In this document: positions 45,058 to 54,525 of the stretch, piece after piece | Position numbering within the stretch: position 1 is the first letter of the stretch | How the letters are laid out: each line of letters begins with the position of its first letter | Assembly: GCF_001187725.1 (NCBI RefSeq) | Contig: NZ_LGIQ01000009.1 | Location: 628,859 to 692,858, forward strand | Length of the DNA stretch: 64,000 nucleotides | Direction of reading: 5' to 3' | Origin: Brevibacillus reuszeri | Lineage (GTDB): Bacteria; Bacillota; Bacilli; Brevibacillales; Brevibacillaceae | Notes under the pieces: model-generated | Database searches by the model: none | Seen by the model: the letters and a program-made list of their open reading frames with translations, nothing else | Told to the model about the DNA's origin: nothing | Made by a program: the position numbers and the translations under genes

Positions 45058-45101
45058 TGGTTTCGACTAGTATGCCTCAAGGTCTTATCAATCGCAATCA
45101 T

Positions 45102-45122
45102 GCCGGGATATGTATGCCCGGC
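45102..45122 (+). terminator. Terminator of the lipoprotein gene
   Basis: GCCGGG and CCCGGC form a 6-bp stem, followed by TGGTATTTTTAG. Confidence 0.7.
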
Positions 45123-45177
45123 TGGTATTTTTAGCGGGGGTCTCATCAAAAGATTCCCTTATCTCATCTCTTAGGAT

Positions 45178-45741
45178 TTAGGACTGTATCTCACGTATTA
45201 CTTTTGCAGGATTTCCTACCACTACTACATTGCTTGGCACATTTTTAGTTACAACAGAGCCTGAACCAATCACGGCATTATCACCAATCGTTACCCCAGG
45301 ATTAATAATGGCTCCCCCACCGATCCACACATTGCTTCCTATTATAACGGGCTTGCCGTACTCAGCACCTGTATTTCGTTCTGCAGGATTGATCGGATGT
45401 GCCGCCGTGTAAATCTGTACATTCGGTGCAAGCAGACAATTATCTCCAATCGTTACCTCACACACATCGAGTATCGTACAATTGAAATTCGCGAAAAAGT
45501 TATCGCCTGCATGAATGTTGTAACCGTAATCGCAGCGAAACGGTGGCTCGATAGTAATGCTCGAACCCACCCTGCCAAATAGCTCCCTCAACAGCTTCGT
45601 TCTCAGGGAATACTCTGCTTCCAATGATTGATTGAACAGCCTGACTAGCCTGCGGGCATTTTCTCGATCTGCAACCAGGTCTGGATCGGAAGCAAAATAC
45701 AGCTCCCCGCCAATCATTTTTTCTTTCTCTGTTATGTTCAT
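45178..45741 (-). CDS. Maltose/galactoside O-acetyltransferase family
   Basis: A protein of about 187 residues with the left-handed β-helix of hexapeptide acetyltransferases. The N-terminal helix ([20 protein letters not shown]) is typical of Maa/LacA/NodL. The hexapeptide region contains [20 protein letters not shown], the catalytic histidine in YTAAHPI, and [20 protein letters not shown]. It transfers acetyl from CoA to a sugar hydroxyl. AAAGGAG lies 6 bases before the ATG at 45741. It is monocistronic. Confidence 0.92.
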   Translation of the reverse strand: MNITEKEKMIGGELYFASDPDLVADRENARRLVRLFNQSLEAEYSLRTKLLRELFGRVGSSITIEPPFRCDYGYNIHAGDNFFANFNCTILDVCEVTIGDNCLLAPNVQIYTAAHPINPAERNTGAEYGKPVIIGSNVWIGGGAIINPGVTIGDNAVIGSGSVVTKNVPSNVVVVGNPAKVIREIQS

Positions 45742-45827
45742 CATGGTCTCCTTTATGACGGCTGGTTTCACTACAAACTATCCTATGCATGCTGGTGTTT
45801 TTTTTCGCTCGAGACTATGTACTAGAT

Positions 45828-45865
45828 CGAGGGTCCATTCAAACCATTGTTCGAAGGGACCCTCG
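45828..45865. terminator. Possible terminator after the hybrid kinase
   Basis: CGAGGGTCC and GGACCCTCG form a 9-bp stem around a 20-base loop just past the kinase stop. The T-run is missing on the minus strand, so termination is uncertain. Confidence 0.4.
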
Positions 45866-45880
45866 TTTGGAGAAACGTAT

Positions 45881-48800
45881 CTATTTATCAACACGAAAAG
45901 AGACGATGGTTCCCTGTCCCAGCTTGCTCTGAATAAGAAGGCCATGACCGTAGCACCGCTTCAATCGCTGATCGGTATTTCGCAGACCGACACCCGAGTT
46001 ACCAGATGTCTTCTCCAGTAATGTCGTTAGCTTGTCCTCTTCCATGCCGATCCCGTCGTCCTCAATATAAACCTCAACATGACTCTCTTTGTTTTCGATC
46101 CGAATTCGAATCGTTCCTCCGTCCACGCGCTTCATAAGGCCGTGATTGACTGCGTTTTCGACTAAAGGCTGAATCGTCAGCATCGGAATTTTGACATCTG
46201 TACTGCCCTCTACTTCCCATATCACATGCAAACGCTCTTCAAATCGTTCTTGCTCGATAAACAAATAGGAGCGTACAAGATCCAGCTCATCCTCGATCGA
46301 AACGAGCTGATTGTGGTCGTGAAGCTTGAACTTGCTCTGCAGAAAATGGTTGAATACCTCCAGCAGTGTGCGCATCCTCTCCAAATTGATTTCACTCAAA
46401 GCGGCGATGGCACTAAGCGTATTGAATAAAAAATGCGGTTGAATTTGCGCTTGCAGCCAAGCTGCTTCCATCTGGAGACGTTCTTGGGCTGATTTTTTGA
46501 CCTCTGTCAAAGCTCTGACCCTCGATCTGATTTCCAGCGCTTCTACCGGCTTGGTGACATAGTCATTGGCACCGGATAAAAAGCCGTTTTCGATGTCTTG
46601 CGGATGACTCCTCGCAGTCAAAAGGAGCACAGGCAGCTCGGTTAGTGTAAATCGCTCACGAATGCGTCGCGTCAATTCATATCCAGACATTTGCGGCATC
46701 ATCACGTCGGTAATGACCAAATCCCATTCCTTTGTATCCAGGATGGACAAGGCTTGCTTGCCACTGACGACCGAAGTCATTTCGTACTGCTCACCCGTTA
46801 GAATCGTTTCCAATACCTTCAGGTTCACCGGGTCGTCGTCTACAATCAGGATGCGGGGCCGGCCAACCAGCTGTTGTACTGGTTTTTCAAGCGGAATAGC
46901 GTACAAAGTCGAGGTGACAGCCACGAGAGCTTCAACTGACTCCATTCGTGCAGCTCTTTCCTCGGGTAGTCCTGTACTGTTTGTAGCTGCCATGTCAAAT
47001 ATCGGTAGGGTGAAAACAAATTCCGAACCTTGAGTTGGAACTGAGCGAAAATAGAGCTCTCCCCCATGCAATTCGACCAGCTGTTTACAGATGCTCAGCC
47101 CAAGCCCAAATCCTCCCTCCGCCATCGTCTTGCCATACTCTCCCTGCACATAAGGCTCCAGGGCACGATGCTTCGTTTCCTCATCCATACCAATGCCAGT
47201 ATCCGTTACGAAGATATGCGCATATTTGTTTCTGACCTCACTGCGAACAACAATTTTTCCTTCGTTTGTGTATTTCACCGCATTATGCAGCAGATTGAAC
47301 AAAATTTGCGTCACCCGGTTTTCATCGGCAAGGACATGGGGAAAATGCTCGGGGATCTCATTGATCAAACGTAGCGATTTGCCAGCGGTCATGAAATGAA
47401 GCATATCCATTACACCGTTTGCAATCGGATGCAACGAAACATTTTGCAGTTCCAGCCGAGGAGGGCTCTCTTGCAGCTTTTTCACGTCCAAAAGGTCGCG
47501 GAGCATCAGTGACATACGGCGTCCCACAGACAGTACTGTGTCCAAATTCTTCCTGCTGTCCTCCGTCAGGACCATGCTCTCACGCTCAAGGATCGACTGC
47601 GTCATATTGAGGATGCTGTGCAATGGATTGCGTAGCTCATGCGATGTATTGGCAAGAAATTCATCCTTTTGCCTGTCTGCTCGTTGCAGCTGGTCCGTCA
47701 GTTTTTCCATATCTGCGTAAACCTTGAAGTATTGTTTCAGCCAAAAAGAAGAAAAACAAATGACTGCTACGATCAAATCAAAAGGATAGTAGGGCATTTC
47801 TACCTCTGTAGCAAACGTAAACGTCCACCAAACCATTTGGCTTGCTAAAGCAATCAGTGACAGCATAATGAAAATATTCTCTTTCCAATCCTTCAAAAAT
47901 ACGCGAATGATGGAGACAATAGAGATGAAGATCAAGCTGTCCATCACGGCCACAAAAAACGGCAAAAGACTCATGATAGCTGCACCAGGTAAGAATAATG
48001 CCAAAACCACAGAAACAAGACAAGCTATTTTCAGGAATGGATACCATTTGGGCCATGTTCGTTGAATTGGTTCCCTCACACATCCCATTAAGCCAGAGGC
48101 AATTCCGATCAATGCCAGATAAGTCAGTCTAAACCGCACCACATAGGGAAAGAAGAATAGTTCCTGCCATAATTTCTCTTCGCTTCCTACCAAAATCGCA
48201 ACCAGTATGCTTACTGCGAGTAAGGCAAACCAAAGCAGTCTTTTATCTTTATTCCCGACAACATTCAAAATCAGCGCATAGACAGCCAGTACGAAGAAAA
48301 TGATTGTAACCAGCTGTTGCATGGTCAACGACAGCCATCTATCTTTTTCAATCGCTTCTTTTGTGCCAATTTTAATCGGCTGGGCAATTCCATTGCTGCG
48401 AGAATCGATATGATTTTCAACCTGAACTACAAGCTCGACTACATTCTTGCCTTTTGACGAAAAGGTTGCTGTATACGGCCTGTTTTCAGCTGCATAAGGT
48501 AGCCCATTCTCTCCGGTCTGCCCCGATTTCCCGAGCATGACGCCATCCACGTATACTGTGGACGCACTACGAATACTTGTGAACCGCAGGCTGTAGTTTT
48601 GTTCGTTAGCGGGATCTATAAGAATTTTCAAGCGATAAGACCCAAAGCCATAGGGCGTGTCATTTCTCGGTTGCAAGGCTTGATTCCAGGATCCCGGAAC
48701 AAGGATGGACACAGCCTTTTCTTCTTGTGACTGCTGATTGCTCTGCTCGCCAATCAACCACTGCTGAGGATAAAAGTCCCACTCGCCATTAAGAAGCACG

Positions 48801-49006
48801 ATGCTTTCCAGCTCAGGATTCCAGTCCCGTAAATCAAGCACTCCGCCTATTGCCTTTGTGTCATTGGCATAGGAAAACGAAGCGCTCCACATGAACCGCG
48901 CTCCCGTTAGAATAAGGATAAATAAACTTAGACCCAAAAAAATACTCCACTTCGCTAGCCTTTTCTCACCATTATTATGTAACAACGTAGTCCTGACTCC
49001 TAACAC
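45881..49006 (-). CDS. Hybrid sensor kinase: 7TM sensor, HisKA-HATPase, receiver, LytS-type HATPase
   Basis: A 1041-residue membrane kinase. An N-terminal hydrophobic anchor is followed by a jellyroll-like extracellular domain (about 65-220; LNGEWDFYPQQW, VYVDGVMLG) as in 7TMR-DISM sensors, then seven membrane segments (about 225-440). A HisKA domain follows with the phospho-accepting histidine in NTSHELRNPLHS and a first HATPase (GFGLGLSICKQLVELHGG). A receiver domain (LIVDDDPVN, ITDVMMPQMSGYE with its Asp) follows. Finally a second, LytS/YesM-type kinase part (QIQPHFLFNTL, VENAVNHGL, GVGLRNTDQRLK). Two kinase units on one chain flank a receiver. No separate response regulator lies beside it. 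The signal is unknown; the jellyroll suggests a carbohydrate-like ligand. Confidence 0.9.
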   Translation of the reverse strand: MLGVRTTLLHNNGEKRLAKWSIFLGLSLFILILTGARFMWSASFSYANDTKAIGGVLDLRDWNPELESIVLLNGEWDFYPQQWLIGEQSNQQSQEEKAVSILVPGSWNQALQPRNDTPYGFGSYRLKILIDPANEQNYSLRFTSIRSASTVYVDGVMLGKSGQTGENGLPYAAENRPYTATFSSKGKNVVELVVQVENHIDSRSNGIAQPIKIGTKEAIEKDRWLSLTMQQLVTIIFFVLAVYALILNVVGNKDKRLLWFALLAVSILVAILVGSEEKLWQELFFFPYVVRFRLTYLALIGIASGLMGCVREPIQRTWPKWYPFLKIACLVSVVLALFLPGAAIMSLLPFFVAVMDSLIFISIVSIIRVFLKDWKENIFIMLSLIALASQMVWWTFTFATEVEMPYYPFDLIVAVICFSSFWLKQYFKVYADMEKLTDQLQRADRQKDEFLANTSHELRNPLHSILNMTQSILERESMVLTEDSRKNLDTVLSVGRRMSLMLRDLLDVKKLQESPPRLELQNVSLHPIANGVMDMLHFMTAGKSLRLINEIPEHFPHVLADENRVTQILFNLLHNAVKYTNEGKIVVRSEVRNKYAHIFVTDTGIGMDEETKHRALEPYVQGEYGKTMAEGGFGLGLSICKQLVELHGGELYFRSVPTQGSEFVFTLPIFDMAATNSTGLPEERAARMESVEALVAVTSTLYAIPLEKPVQQLVGRPRILIVDDDPVNLKVLETILTGEQYEMTSVVSGKQALSILDTKEWDLVITDVMMPQMSGYELTRRIRERFTLTELPVLLLTARSHPQDIENGFLSGANDYVTKPVEALEIRSRVRALTEVKKSAQERLQMEAAWLQAQIQPHFLFNTLSAIAALSEINLERMRTLLEVFNHFLQSKFKLHDHNQLVSIEDELDLVRSYLFIEQERFEERLHVIWEVEGSTDVKIPMLTIQPLVENAVNHGLMKRVDGGTIRIRIENKESHVEVYIEDDGIGMEEDKLTTLLEKTSGNSGVGLRNTDQRLKRCYGHGLLIQSKLGQGTIVSFRVDK

Positions 49007-49110
49007 TTATCGAATGGATATTCATTCTGAGTCCTATGTTTACTATCAAAAGTATAGCCTAACGCTTCTCTTACGTCCATGAATACATACAGAATCTTAC
49101 ACATGTTGAA

Positions 49111-49145
49111 GAGGCATCCAGGGTGAAATGCACTCTGACTGCCTC
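49111..49145 (-). terminator. Possible terminator of the threonine aldolase gene
   Basis: GAGGCA/TGCCTC with an inner AGAGTG/CACCCT stem lies about 22 bases past the stop. The T-tract is weak. Confidence 0.45.
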
Positions 49146-49166
49146 TCTACCACGATGAAGGCGGGT

Positions 49167-50201
49167 TTATAATGCCTTGATGTCCGCGATCAATCTTTCA
49201 ACATTTTCTTTTTTGGTTGCCCAGGTGGTACAAAATCTCACTACGCTGTGCTCCGCATCGAATTTCTCCCAAAGCGAATAGGAATACGTTTTGCTTAATT
49301 CACTGAGTATTTGATTCGGCAAGATAGGAAACTGCTGGTTGGTTGGAGAGTCGTAGCGGAATGAAAACCCTTTTTCACGAAATGCCTCCCGAATCATCAT
49401 CGCCATTTCCACCGCGTGACTCGAAATTTCATGATAAAGACCATCTTCAAACAAGGTCTCAAATTGTATCCCCAATAACCTCCCTTTAGCCAGTAATCCT
49501 CCCTTTTGCTTGATCGCATATCGGAAGTCTTTTTTTAGCGCTTCATTGACAATGACAACTGCTTCCCCGCACAAAGCTCCTATTTTCGTTCCCCCGATAT
49601 AGAACACATCACATAGTCTTGCAATATCAGCCAAGGTAACCTCACTATCTTTTGAAACCAGACCATACCCTAATCTGGCACCATCCAATACCAAAGGCAA
49701 ACCACTTTCCCGGCAAACCTTACTTAATGCTTCCAACTCAGATCTGCGATAGGCCGTTCCATTCTCGGTAGGATGGGATATGTATACAAGCCCTGGTTGT
49801 ACCATGTGCTCATGTGCGGCATCATTCCAATGATTGTCAACCATTTCTCTGACTTGTTCCGCCCGGATTTTCCCATCATCACTTGGCAAAGTCAGTACCT
49901 TATGGCCAGTTGCTTCAATAGCGCCAGCTTCATGTACGGCAATATGACCTGTTATAGCGGCAACAGCGCCTTGGTGTGGTCGTAAAATAGAAGCAATAAT
50001 TGTCGTGTTTGCCTGTGTGCCTCCCACTAAAAAGTGTATATCTGCATGCTCGATATCACATGCTTTCCGAATATATGTCTTTGCCTTTTCACAATGCTCA
50101 TCGGCTCCGTATCCGGGTGTCTGCTCTTCATTCGTTTCCAATAGTCGTTTCAAAATTCGCGGATGAGCACCTTCCGCGTAATCATTTTCAAATCGAATCA
50201 A
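49167..50201 (-). CDS. Low-specificity threonine aldolase / β-eliminating lyase family
   Basis: A PLP enzyme of about 344 residues, fold type I. The Schiff-base lysine is in YIGGTKIGALCGEA, and LDGARLGYG is the conserved PLP-aspartate region. It probably cleaves L-threonine or L-allo-threonine to glycine and acetaldehyde. The TTG at 50201 (read as MIRFENDYAEGAHP) follows AGGAGAGGG by 6 bases and matches where this family usually starts. The ATG at 50222 contains that ribosome binding site within its first codons and is less likely. Confidence 0.88.
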   Translation of the reverse strand: MIRFENDYAEGAHPRILKRLLETNEEQTPGYGADEHCEKAKTYIRKACDIEHADIHFLVGGTQANTTIIASILRPHQGAVAAITGHIAVHEAGAIEATGHKVLTLPSDDGKIRAEQVREMVDNHWNDAAHEHMVQPGLVYISHPTENGTAYRRSELEALSKVCRESGLPLVLDGARLGYGLVSKDSEVTLADIARLCDVFYIGGTKIGALCGEAVVIVNEALKKDFRYAIKQKGGLLAKGRLLGIQFETLFEDGLYHEISSHAVEMAMMIREAFREKGFSFRYDSPTNQQFPILPNQILSELSKTYSYSLWEKFDAEHSVVRFCTTWATKKENVERLIADIKAL

Positions 50202-50368
50202 GCAATACCCTCTCCTATCCATCGAATACTTATAAATCCAGAGCTGTGAACAAAGCGTTTCTTCTTACCATAAATCGTACAACATTCTCATGTATTGTCC
50301 ATCAGATTTTTCTTAATAATATGTCAATTATTTGATTCTGTTATCCCGCCACATCACCGTTTCTCCTA

Positions 50369-51166
50369 TTAATAGGTTCCGATTCTTTTGGCAGCTCGGA
50401 CGTATACGCGTTGTTCATACTTATCGACCACTACCGGGGCGCGGAAAAATTCACTCAAGGTTTCCTCGTTCATCAGTTTTTCTGTTTCCCCGCTTTCAAT
50501 GACCTCTCCTTGGCGCAGAAGCAAGGTATGCGTGAATGCGGGGAGGATCTCTTCAGTATGATGCGTCACGTAAATCAAGGTTGGTGTGTCTTTTTGCTGT
50601 GTCAGATCATGAATACTCTCCAACAGTCTTTCCCGAGAGAACAAATCGAGCCCATTACAAGGTTCATCCAGAATCAAAATACGTGGATTTGCCATCAACG
50701 CACGGGCAATCAGGAGCTTTTGCTTTTCACCTTGTGAGCAGGTATTGAATTCACGGTTCCACAAATGCTCACATCCGAGTGTGCGCATCAGTTCTTTTGC
50801 CCGCGTCCACTCCTCTTCTGATGTACGTTCGTATAGGCCGATACTCGCATATTTTCCACTAACAACGACCGACTGAGCCAGATCACCACCATGCAACTTT
50901 TCCTGAAGAGAAAGACTCACCCAGCCAATAGACTGGCGAAGCACGCGCAAATCTACTTCGCCAAACCGATGACCTAGCACGGAAACATCACCGGTTGTAG
51001 GCCAGATGTACCCAGTTATCACATTTAAAAGAGTTGTTTTCCCCGATCCATTTAAACCGAGCAGCGCCCAGTGCTCATTGGACCTCACTTGCCAGCTAAC
51101 ATTACTCAGCAGAGTAGTCGTTCCCCTGATCCACGAAACTCCTTGTATATCAATCACGTATTCCAT
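50369..51166 (-). CDS. ABC transporter ATP-binding protein (YlmA-like)
   Basis: An ATPase of about 265 residues: Walker A GLNGSGKTT, Q-loop region SLSLQEKLHG, signature CSQGEKQKLLIARA (SQGEK in place of SGGQ), Walker B ILILDEPCNGLD and YVTHHTEE. The signature variant is typical of the stand-alone YlmA/ModF-like group. The ATG at 51166 follows AGAGGGG. The upstream neighbour on the same strand is a frameshifted membrane protein, which might once have been linked, but a family partnership is not established. Confidence 0.85.
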   Translation of the reverse strand: MEYVIDIQGVSWIRGTTTLLSNVSWQVRSNEHWALLGLNGSGKTTLLNVITGYIWPTTGDVSVLGHRFGEVDLRVLRQSIGWVSLSLQEKLHGGDLAQSVVVSGKYASIGLYERTSEEEWTRAKELMRTLGCEHLWNREFNTCSQGEKQKLLIARALMANPRILILDEPCNGLDLFSRERLLESIHDLTQQKDTPTLIYVTHHTEEILPAFTHTLLLRQGEVIESGETEKLMNEETLSEFFRAPVVVDKYEQRVYVRAAKRIGTY

Positions 51167-51284
51167 TTGCTTTCGTCCCCTCTTTTGTGCGTTATTCGTA
51201 TGATCTATCATAAAAAATTCGCCAGAGGGTGTCGTTGTGAAAAATGCTCGGAAAATAGCAACTTTTGCTAGTACAATCATCAGA

Positions 51285-52167
51285 TCAAAAACTGAATTGT
51301 GGATCTCCAGGTTTCTGCACAGCTTGCCTTATACGATCCTTGCGCAGCCCAACCACCAAGCCGCCCAAGCCCATGGAATGAACGATGAACACAAGCAAGC
51401 TTATTGTATTCCCGCCGATTCCCGTTCCGCCGAAGAGTATATCCATGCTTCCCTCGACCGCATAAGACGCAGGCAGCAATTCTCCCACCCGCAGATAAAA
51501 CGAAGACAGCAGTTCTCGGGGAATCATTGCACCGGAGGTAACCAACTGAATCGACAGCAGGAAAATATTCATGAGCATGCCACCCATTCCGAGCAAAAGC
51601 AGAAACAACTGAGACAACGCAATAAAAGATAGGACAAACAATGCCTGGAATCCCCACAACCCAGAAAACCATGCTCTGCCTGAACTCCTAGCAAGATTAA
51701 AAGTGATGCCCCAATCAAGGATACGAGTAAAGCGACCGCCACATTGATGATATTTCTCGCAGCGAACAACCGCCAACGGGGAATTCCTGCTGCAGCCAGT
51801 GCCATGGACGATTGCGCCATGTTCATGCTCATAATCATTGTACCGACATAAGAGGCGAGCAGGAGCAGCATGGGCACCATTTGGTTGTTCATCCCAAGGA
51901 CGACATTGGAATGAACAAAATCGGACGTTACCCGTTCAGATAATGAACTCGAAGCGGCAGCCGCTTTTTCTGCTGGTACCTCCGCTTGGACCAACATAGT
52001 TTGTATCCCCGCTCCTATCGCCCCTTTATTAATGGCAGCAGTCACCTTAGTGGCAATGTCACGCATCAGATTTGCCATCAATGCTGATTCGATTCATTGA
52101 TACTGTAACGAATAGCAGTGGTCTGATTGGGGTTATGCTCGTAGTGTGTGAACCATCTTCTTCCCAA
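51285..52167 (-). pseudogene. Frameshifted membrane protein (ABC-2 / YhgE-like permease remnant)
   Basis: Three minus-strand frames join into one protein: GRRWFTHYEHNPNQTTAIRY, then SINESNQ | ALMANLMRDIATKVTAAINK ... GVQAEHGFL | GLWGFQALFVLSFIALSQLF ... to the C-terminus QKPGDPQFSF. The frame changes lie near 52082 and 51660; each looks like a single-base loss. The C-terminal part has five or six membrane segments as in ABC-2/YhgE-type exporters. The N-terminal portion is missing. Two separate lesions plus 5' truncation argue for decay. Confidence 0.75.
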
Positions 52168-52188
52168 CTCCTCGTTTTTCTTTTATAC

Positions 52189-52203
52189 TGATAACCATTA
52201 TCA
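52189..52203. promoter_or_regulatory. Orphan Fur-box-like palindrome
   Basis: TGATAACCATTATCA matches the Fur 7-1-7 consensus TGATAATnATTATCA except for one base. It stands between two decayed genes. On the minus strand TATAAA and an AGGAG follow, so it once probably governed iron-responsive transcription toward the permease remnant. Confidence 0.65.
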
Positions 52204-52249
52204 ATATTAATAAGGAATCAGCCTGTTCACCATCCCTCAAATCAGGGAT

Positions 52250-52939
52250 TTGTCGATTCTGACTATGAATATTGGGGGTAAAAATTTGAGAGCGGATTAC
52301 TTTCCGTATCACCAATTGGTCAAGGCAGTCGATCCAACCGCGTCGCTTAGCGCAGCGACGGAGGGCAAGCTGACGAGAAGCGCACGTTTTCGGAATGTGC
52401 TTTCCCCTGCTGGCTTCACGGATGAGCTGCGGGCGGCCTTGATGTATAAAGGAGCATGCTGGGGTTATTTGACTTTATACCGCCGTTTTGGGCAGCCATT
52501 ATTCACAGAGGAAGAGCGTGTCTTCCTGTCCTCTCTCGTTCCAGTCATTGCATTGCGATTACGTCAGTCCAGCTTTGCAATGCCAGAAAAGGTCGAGACG
52601 GAACCGGAGACTGAGATTGGCATTCTGGTGCTGGATGAACGTCTGCGCATTCTCTCAATCAACGGAACCGCAGAGCGTTGGCTGGCTCGTCTGCGAGAGT
52701 GGGAAAACATCGAAAGGGATACGCTTCGCTTTATGGCTGAAGCATGTGAGCTAAGCGCACGAGAGAAACAGATCCTGCACGCGCTCATTAAAGGAATGTC
52801 TACAAAGGCTCTGGCACAATCGCTACATATATCCGCATACACAGTGCAAGATCACATCAAATCCATTTTTCTCAAGACAGGAGTTACAAGCCGTGGAGAG
52901 CTTATCTGGCGTTTATTCTCCCGCTTTGGTGCTGGATAA
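52250..52939 (+). pseudogene. Truncated GAF/LuxR-type transcriptional regulator
   Basis: A 230-residue frame. It starts within a GAF-like sensor (FRNVLSPAGFTDELRAALMY, then KGACWGYLTLYR) that in full-length relatives begins about 100 residues earlier. A linker (GILVLDERLRILSINGTAER) follows. It ends in a LuxR helix-turn-helix (LSAREKQILHALIKGMSTKA, then HISAYTVQDHIKSIFLKTGV). The linker is also shorter than usual. There is no ribosome binding site before the ATG at 52250. It is most likely a 5'-truncated, non-functional relic, though a shortened regulator cannot be excluded. Confidence 0.6.
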
Positions 52940-53009
52940 GCTTTAAACCCTTTTTAATTAGATCAATAGTGGCTTCTTGGTAAGAGAATGAAGGAGAGGT
53001 GAAACGAAA

Positions 53010-53813
53010 TTGGAAGCATATTTTCGAATTGGCGAAATATCCACTATGTTTAATATCCCCCTGCAAACTCTGAGATACTACGATAAAATCGGTTTATTTT
53101 CTCCTGTCCATATCAATCGTGACACGGGCTATCGAACCTATTCCCTCTCTCAGCTCCCGCTTCTGCATCGGATTAAAAAATTTAAAAGCATGGAGCTCCC
53201 CTTCTCAGAAATAAAAGAGTTGGCAGCGACACAGTGGGATGCTGAGCGAATGGATCAAGTCTATGCCGTCCAGCTCGAACGGCTTGAGCAGAAAATGAGA
53301 GAGCTGGAAGCGGTGAAAATAGAATTGGAAGCCAAACGCCATCGTCGCTTGACACTGCAATCTCAGCCTAAAAACCAGATTTTTGTTCGCGAATACGAGG
53401 CAAGACAAGTCTTTTGCAAATCGATTGACGTTTCAACGTACAAGGAACAGGAAGCAGAATATTACCGCACATTCCTGCCCTTTTCCAATCAGCTTGATTA
53501 CATCAACTTGGAGCCTGGCTTTATTGTGACGCAGTCCGCATTCTTTCAAGAACGAATGAATCCCTCCTATTTATTTTTGGTCAATCCAACGGTCGTACCG
53601 GAAGAGTTCCAGTCCCATCGATTGGCTGGAGGCGCTTATTTAACATTTCTGATCGAAGATAGCCATGCAAACTCCCCAAATTATTACAGCTTGCTGCGTA
53701 AACATATCTTGGAACAAGAAATCGAGATCGTTAGCCCTGTTTATGAATTTTGCTACACCAGTATGTGGGAGCTGCAGGTGCAGATAAACCCCTTGACCCT
53801 ACAATCGTTGTAG
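53010..53813 (+). CDS. MerR-family regulator (BmrR/TipA-like)
   Basis: A 267-residue regulator with a TTG start after GGAGAGG. The N-terminal winged helix is FRIGEISTMFNIPLQTLRYY, then TGYRTYSLSQL. A long dimerisation coiled coil covers about 85-125. The C-terminal ~140 residues form a GyrI-like ligand pocket. A perfect MerR operator (53793-53823) overlaps its own 3' end and points to the oxidoreductase gene at 53859, which is therefore its likely target. Confidence 0.88.
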   Translation: MEAYFRIGEISTMFNIPLQTLRYYDKIGLFSPVHINRDTGYRTYSLSQLPLLHRIKKFKSMELPFSEIKELAATQWDAERMDQVYAVQLERLEQKMRELEAVKIELEAKRHRRLTLQSQPKNQIFVREYEARQVFCKSIDVSTYKEQEAEYYRTFLPFSNQLDYINLEPGFIVTQSAFFQERMNPSYLFLVNPTVVPEEFQSHRLAGGAYLTFLIEDSHANSPNYYSLLRKHILEQEIEIVSPVYEFCYTSMWELQVQINPLTLQSL

Positions 53814-53823
53814 GGTTTAGACT
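53793..53823 (+). promoter_or_regulatory. MerR-type promoter/operator driving the NAD(P)H oxidoreductase
   Basis: TTGACC (53793-53798) and TAGACT (53818-53823) have a 19-bp spacer. A perfect inverted repeat, ACCCTACAA / TTGTAGGGT around TCG (53796-53816), fills it. The -35 lies inside the last codons of the MerR gene. Confidence 0.8.
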
Positions 53824-53858
53824 GAGGGTACTTTCAGATGAATAGGGAGGAACCCTCT

Positions 53859-54448
53859 ATGAAAATACTGGTTGTCGTTGCCCATCCCCGAACAGACTCA
53901 CTCACCACGAGCATGATGAAACGTTTTACTGAAGGATTGGGTGAAGCAGGGCATCAATTCGAAATCGCTGATTTGTATGTAGATGGGTTCAATCCCGTAT
54001 TGTACCCGGAGGATGAACCTGATTGGTGTAATCCGGATAAAAAGTACTCGAACGAAGTGCTGCACGAAATGGAACGGATTCGGTCAAGCGATGCCATCGC
54101 GTTTATTTTCCCTGTATGGTGGTACAGCGTGCCTGCCATTATGAAAGGATATATCGATCGGGTGTGGAATTACGGCTTTGCCTACGGTCCAGCCAAGTTG
54201 CCCGTTCAAAAAATAAGATGGATCGCTTTGGTCGGCGAGACGCAGTCTCAATTTGAAAAACGCAGTTATCATGTCATGATGGAGCAACACTTAAATGTGG
54301 GATTGGCGCAATATACCGGTGTAAACGACTCAACCGTGCATTTTATGTACAATACCTACGGGAAATTCAATGAGAATGTACAAAATCAGCGCAAGCACAC
54401 TATGCCACCTTATTGAATGACGCTTATCAGATTGGTCATACCTTGTAA
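53859..54448 (+). pseudogene. NAD(P)H oxidoreductase (flavodoxin-like), frameshifted near its C-terminus
   Basis: A NQO/MdaB-type FMN enzyme: KILVVVAHPRTDSLTTSMMK, FIFPVWWYSVPAIMKGYIDR and ALVGETQSQFEKRSYHVMME are typical. The frame stops at 54416 with NQRKHTMPPY. Shifting by one base near 54388 continues as QAHYATLLNDAYQIGHTL and a stop at 54446-54448, which reads like the natural C-terminus. So about the last 20 residues are altered by one indel. The FMN and substrate regions are intact, so the shortened protein may still fold; a sequencing error is also possible. The start is ATG 53859 with GGGAGG before it. It is under the MerR promoter at 53793. Confidence 0.75.
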
Positions 54449-54465
54449 GCACGGTCACCCGAACG

Positions 54466-54494
54466 AAAAAAAGACGCATTACGCGTCTTTTTTT
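54466..54494. terminator. Bidirectional terminator
   Basis: AAAAAAAGACGC and GCGTCTTTTTTT form a perfect stem with a 5-base loop between the oxidoreductase and the convergent MFS gene. Confidence 0.92.
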
Positions 54495-54525
54495 GGCTTT
54501 GTTCATTTTCGTTTACGTACTTAGA

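Noticed and set aside
52133..52315. 60-codon minus-strand frame across the Fur box
   Set aside because: It runs through the regulatory palindrome. The useful sequence (membrane protein remnant) is in another frame.
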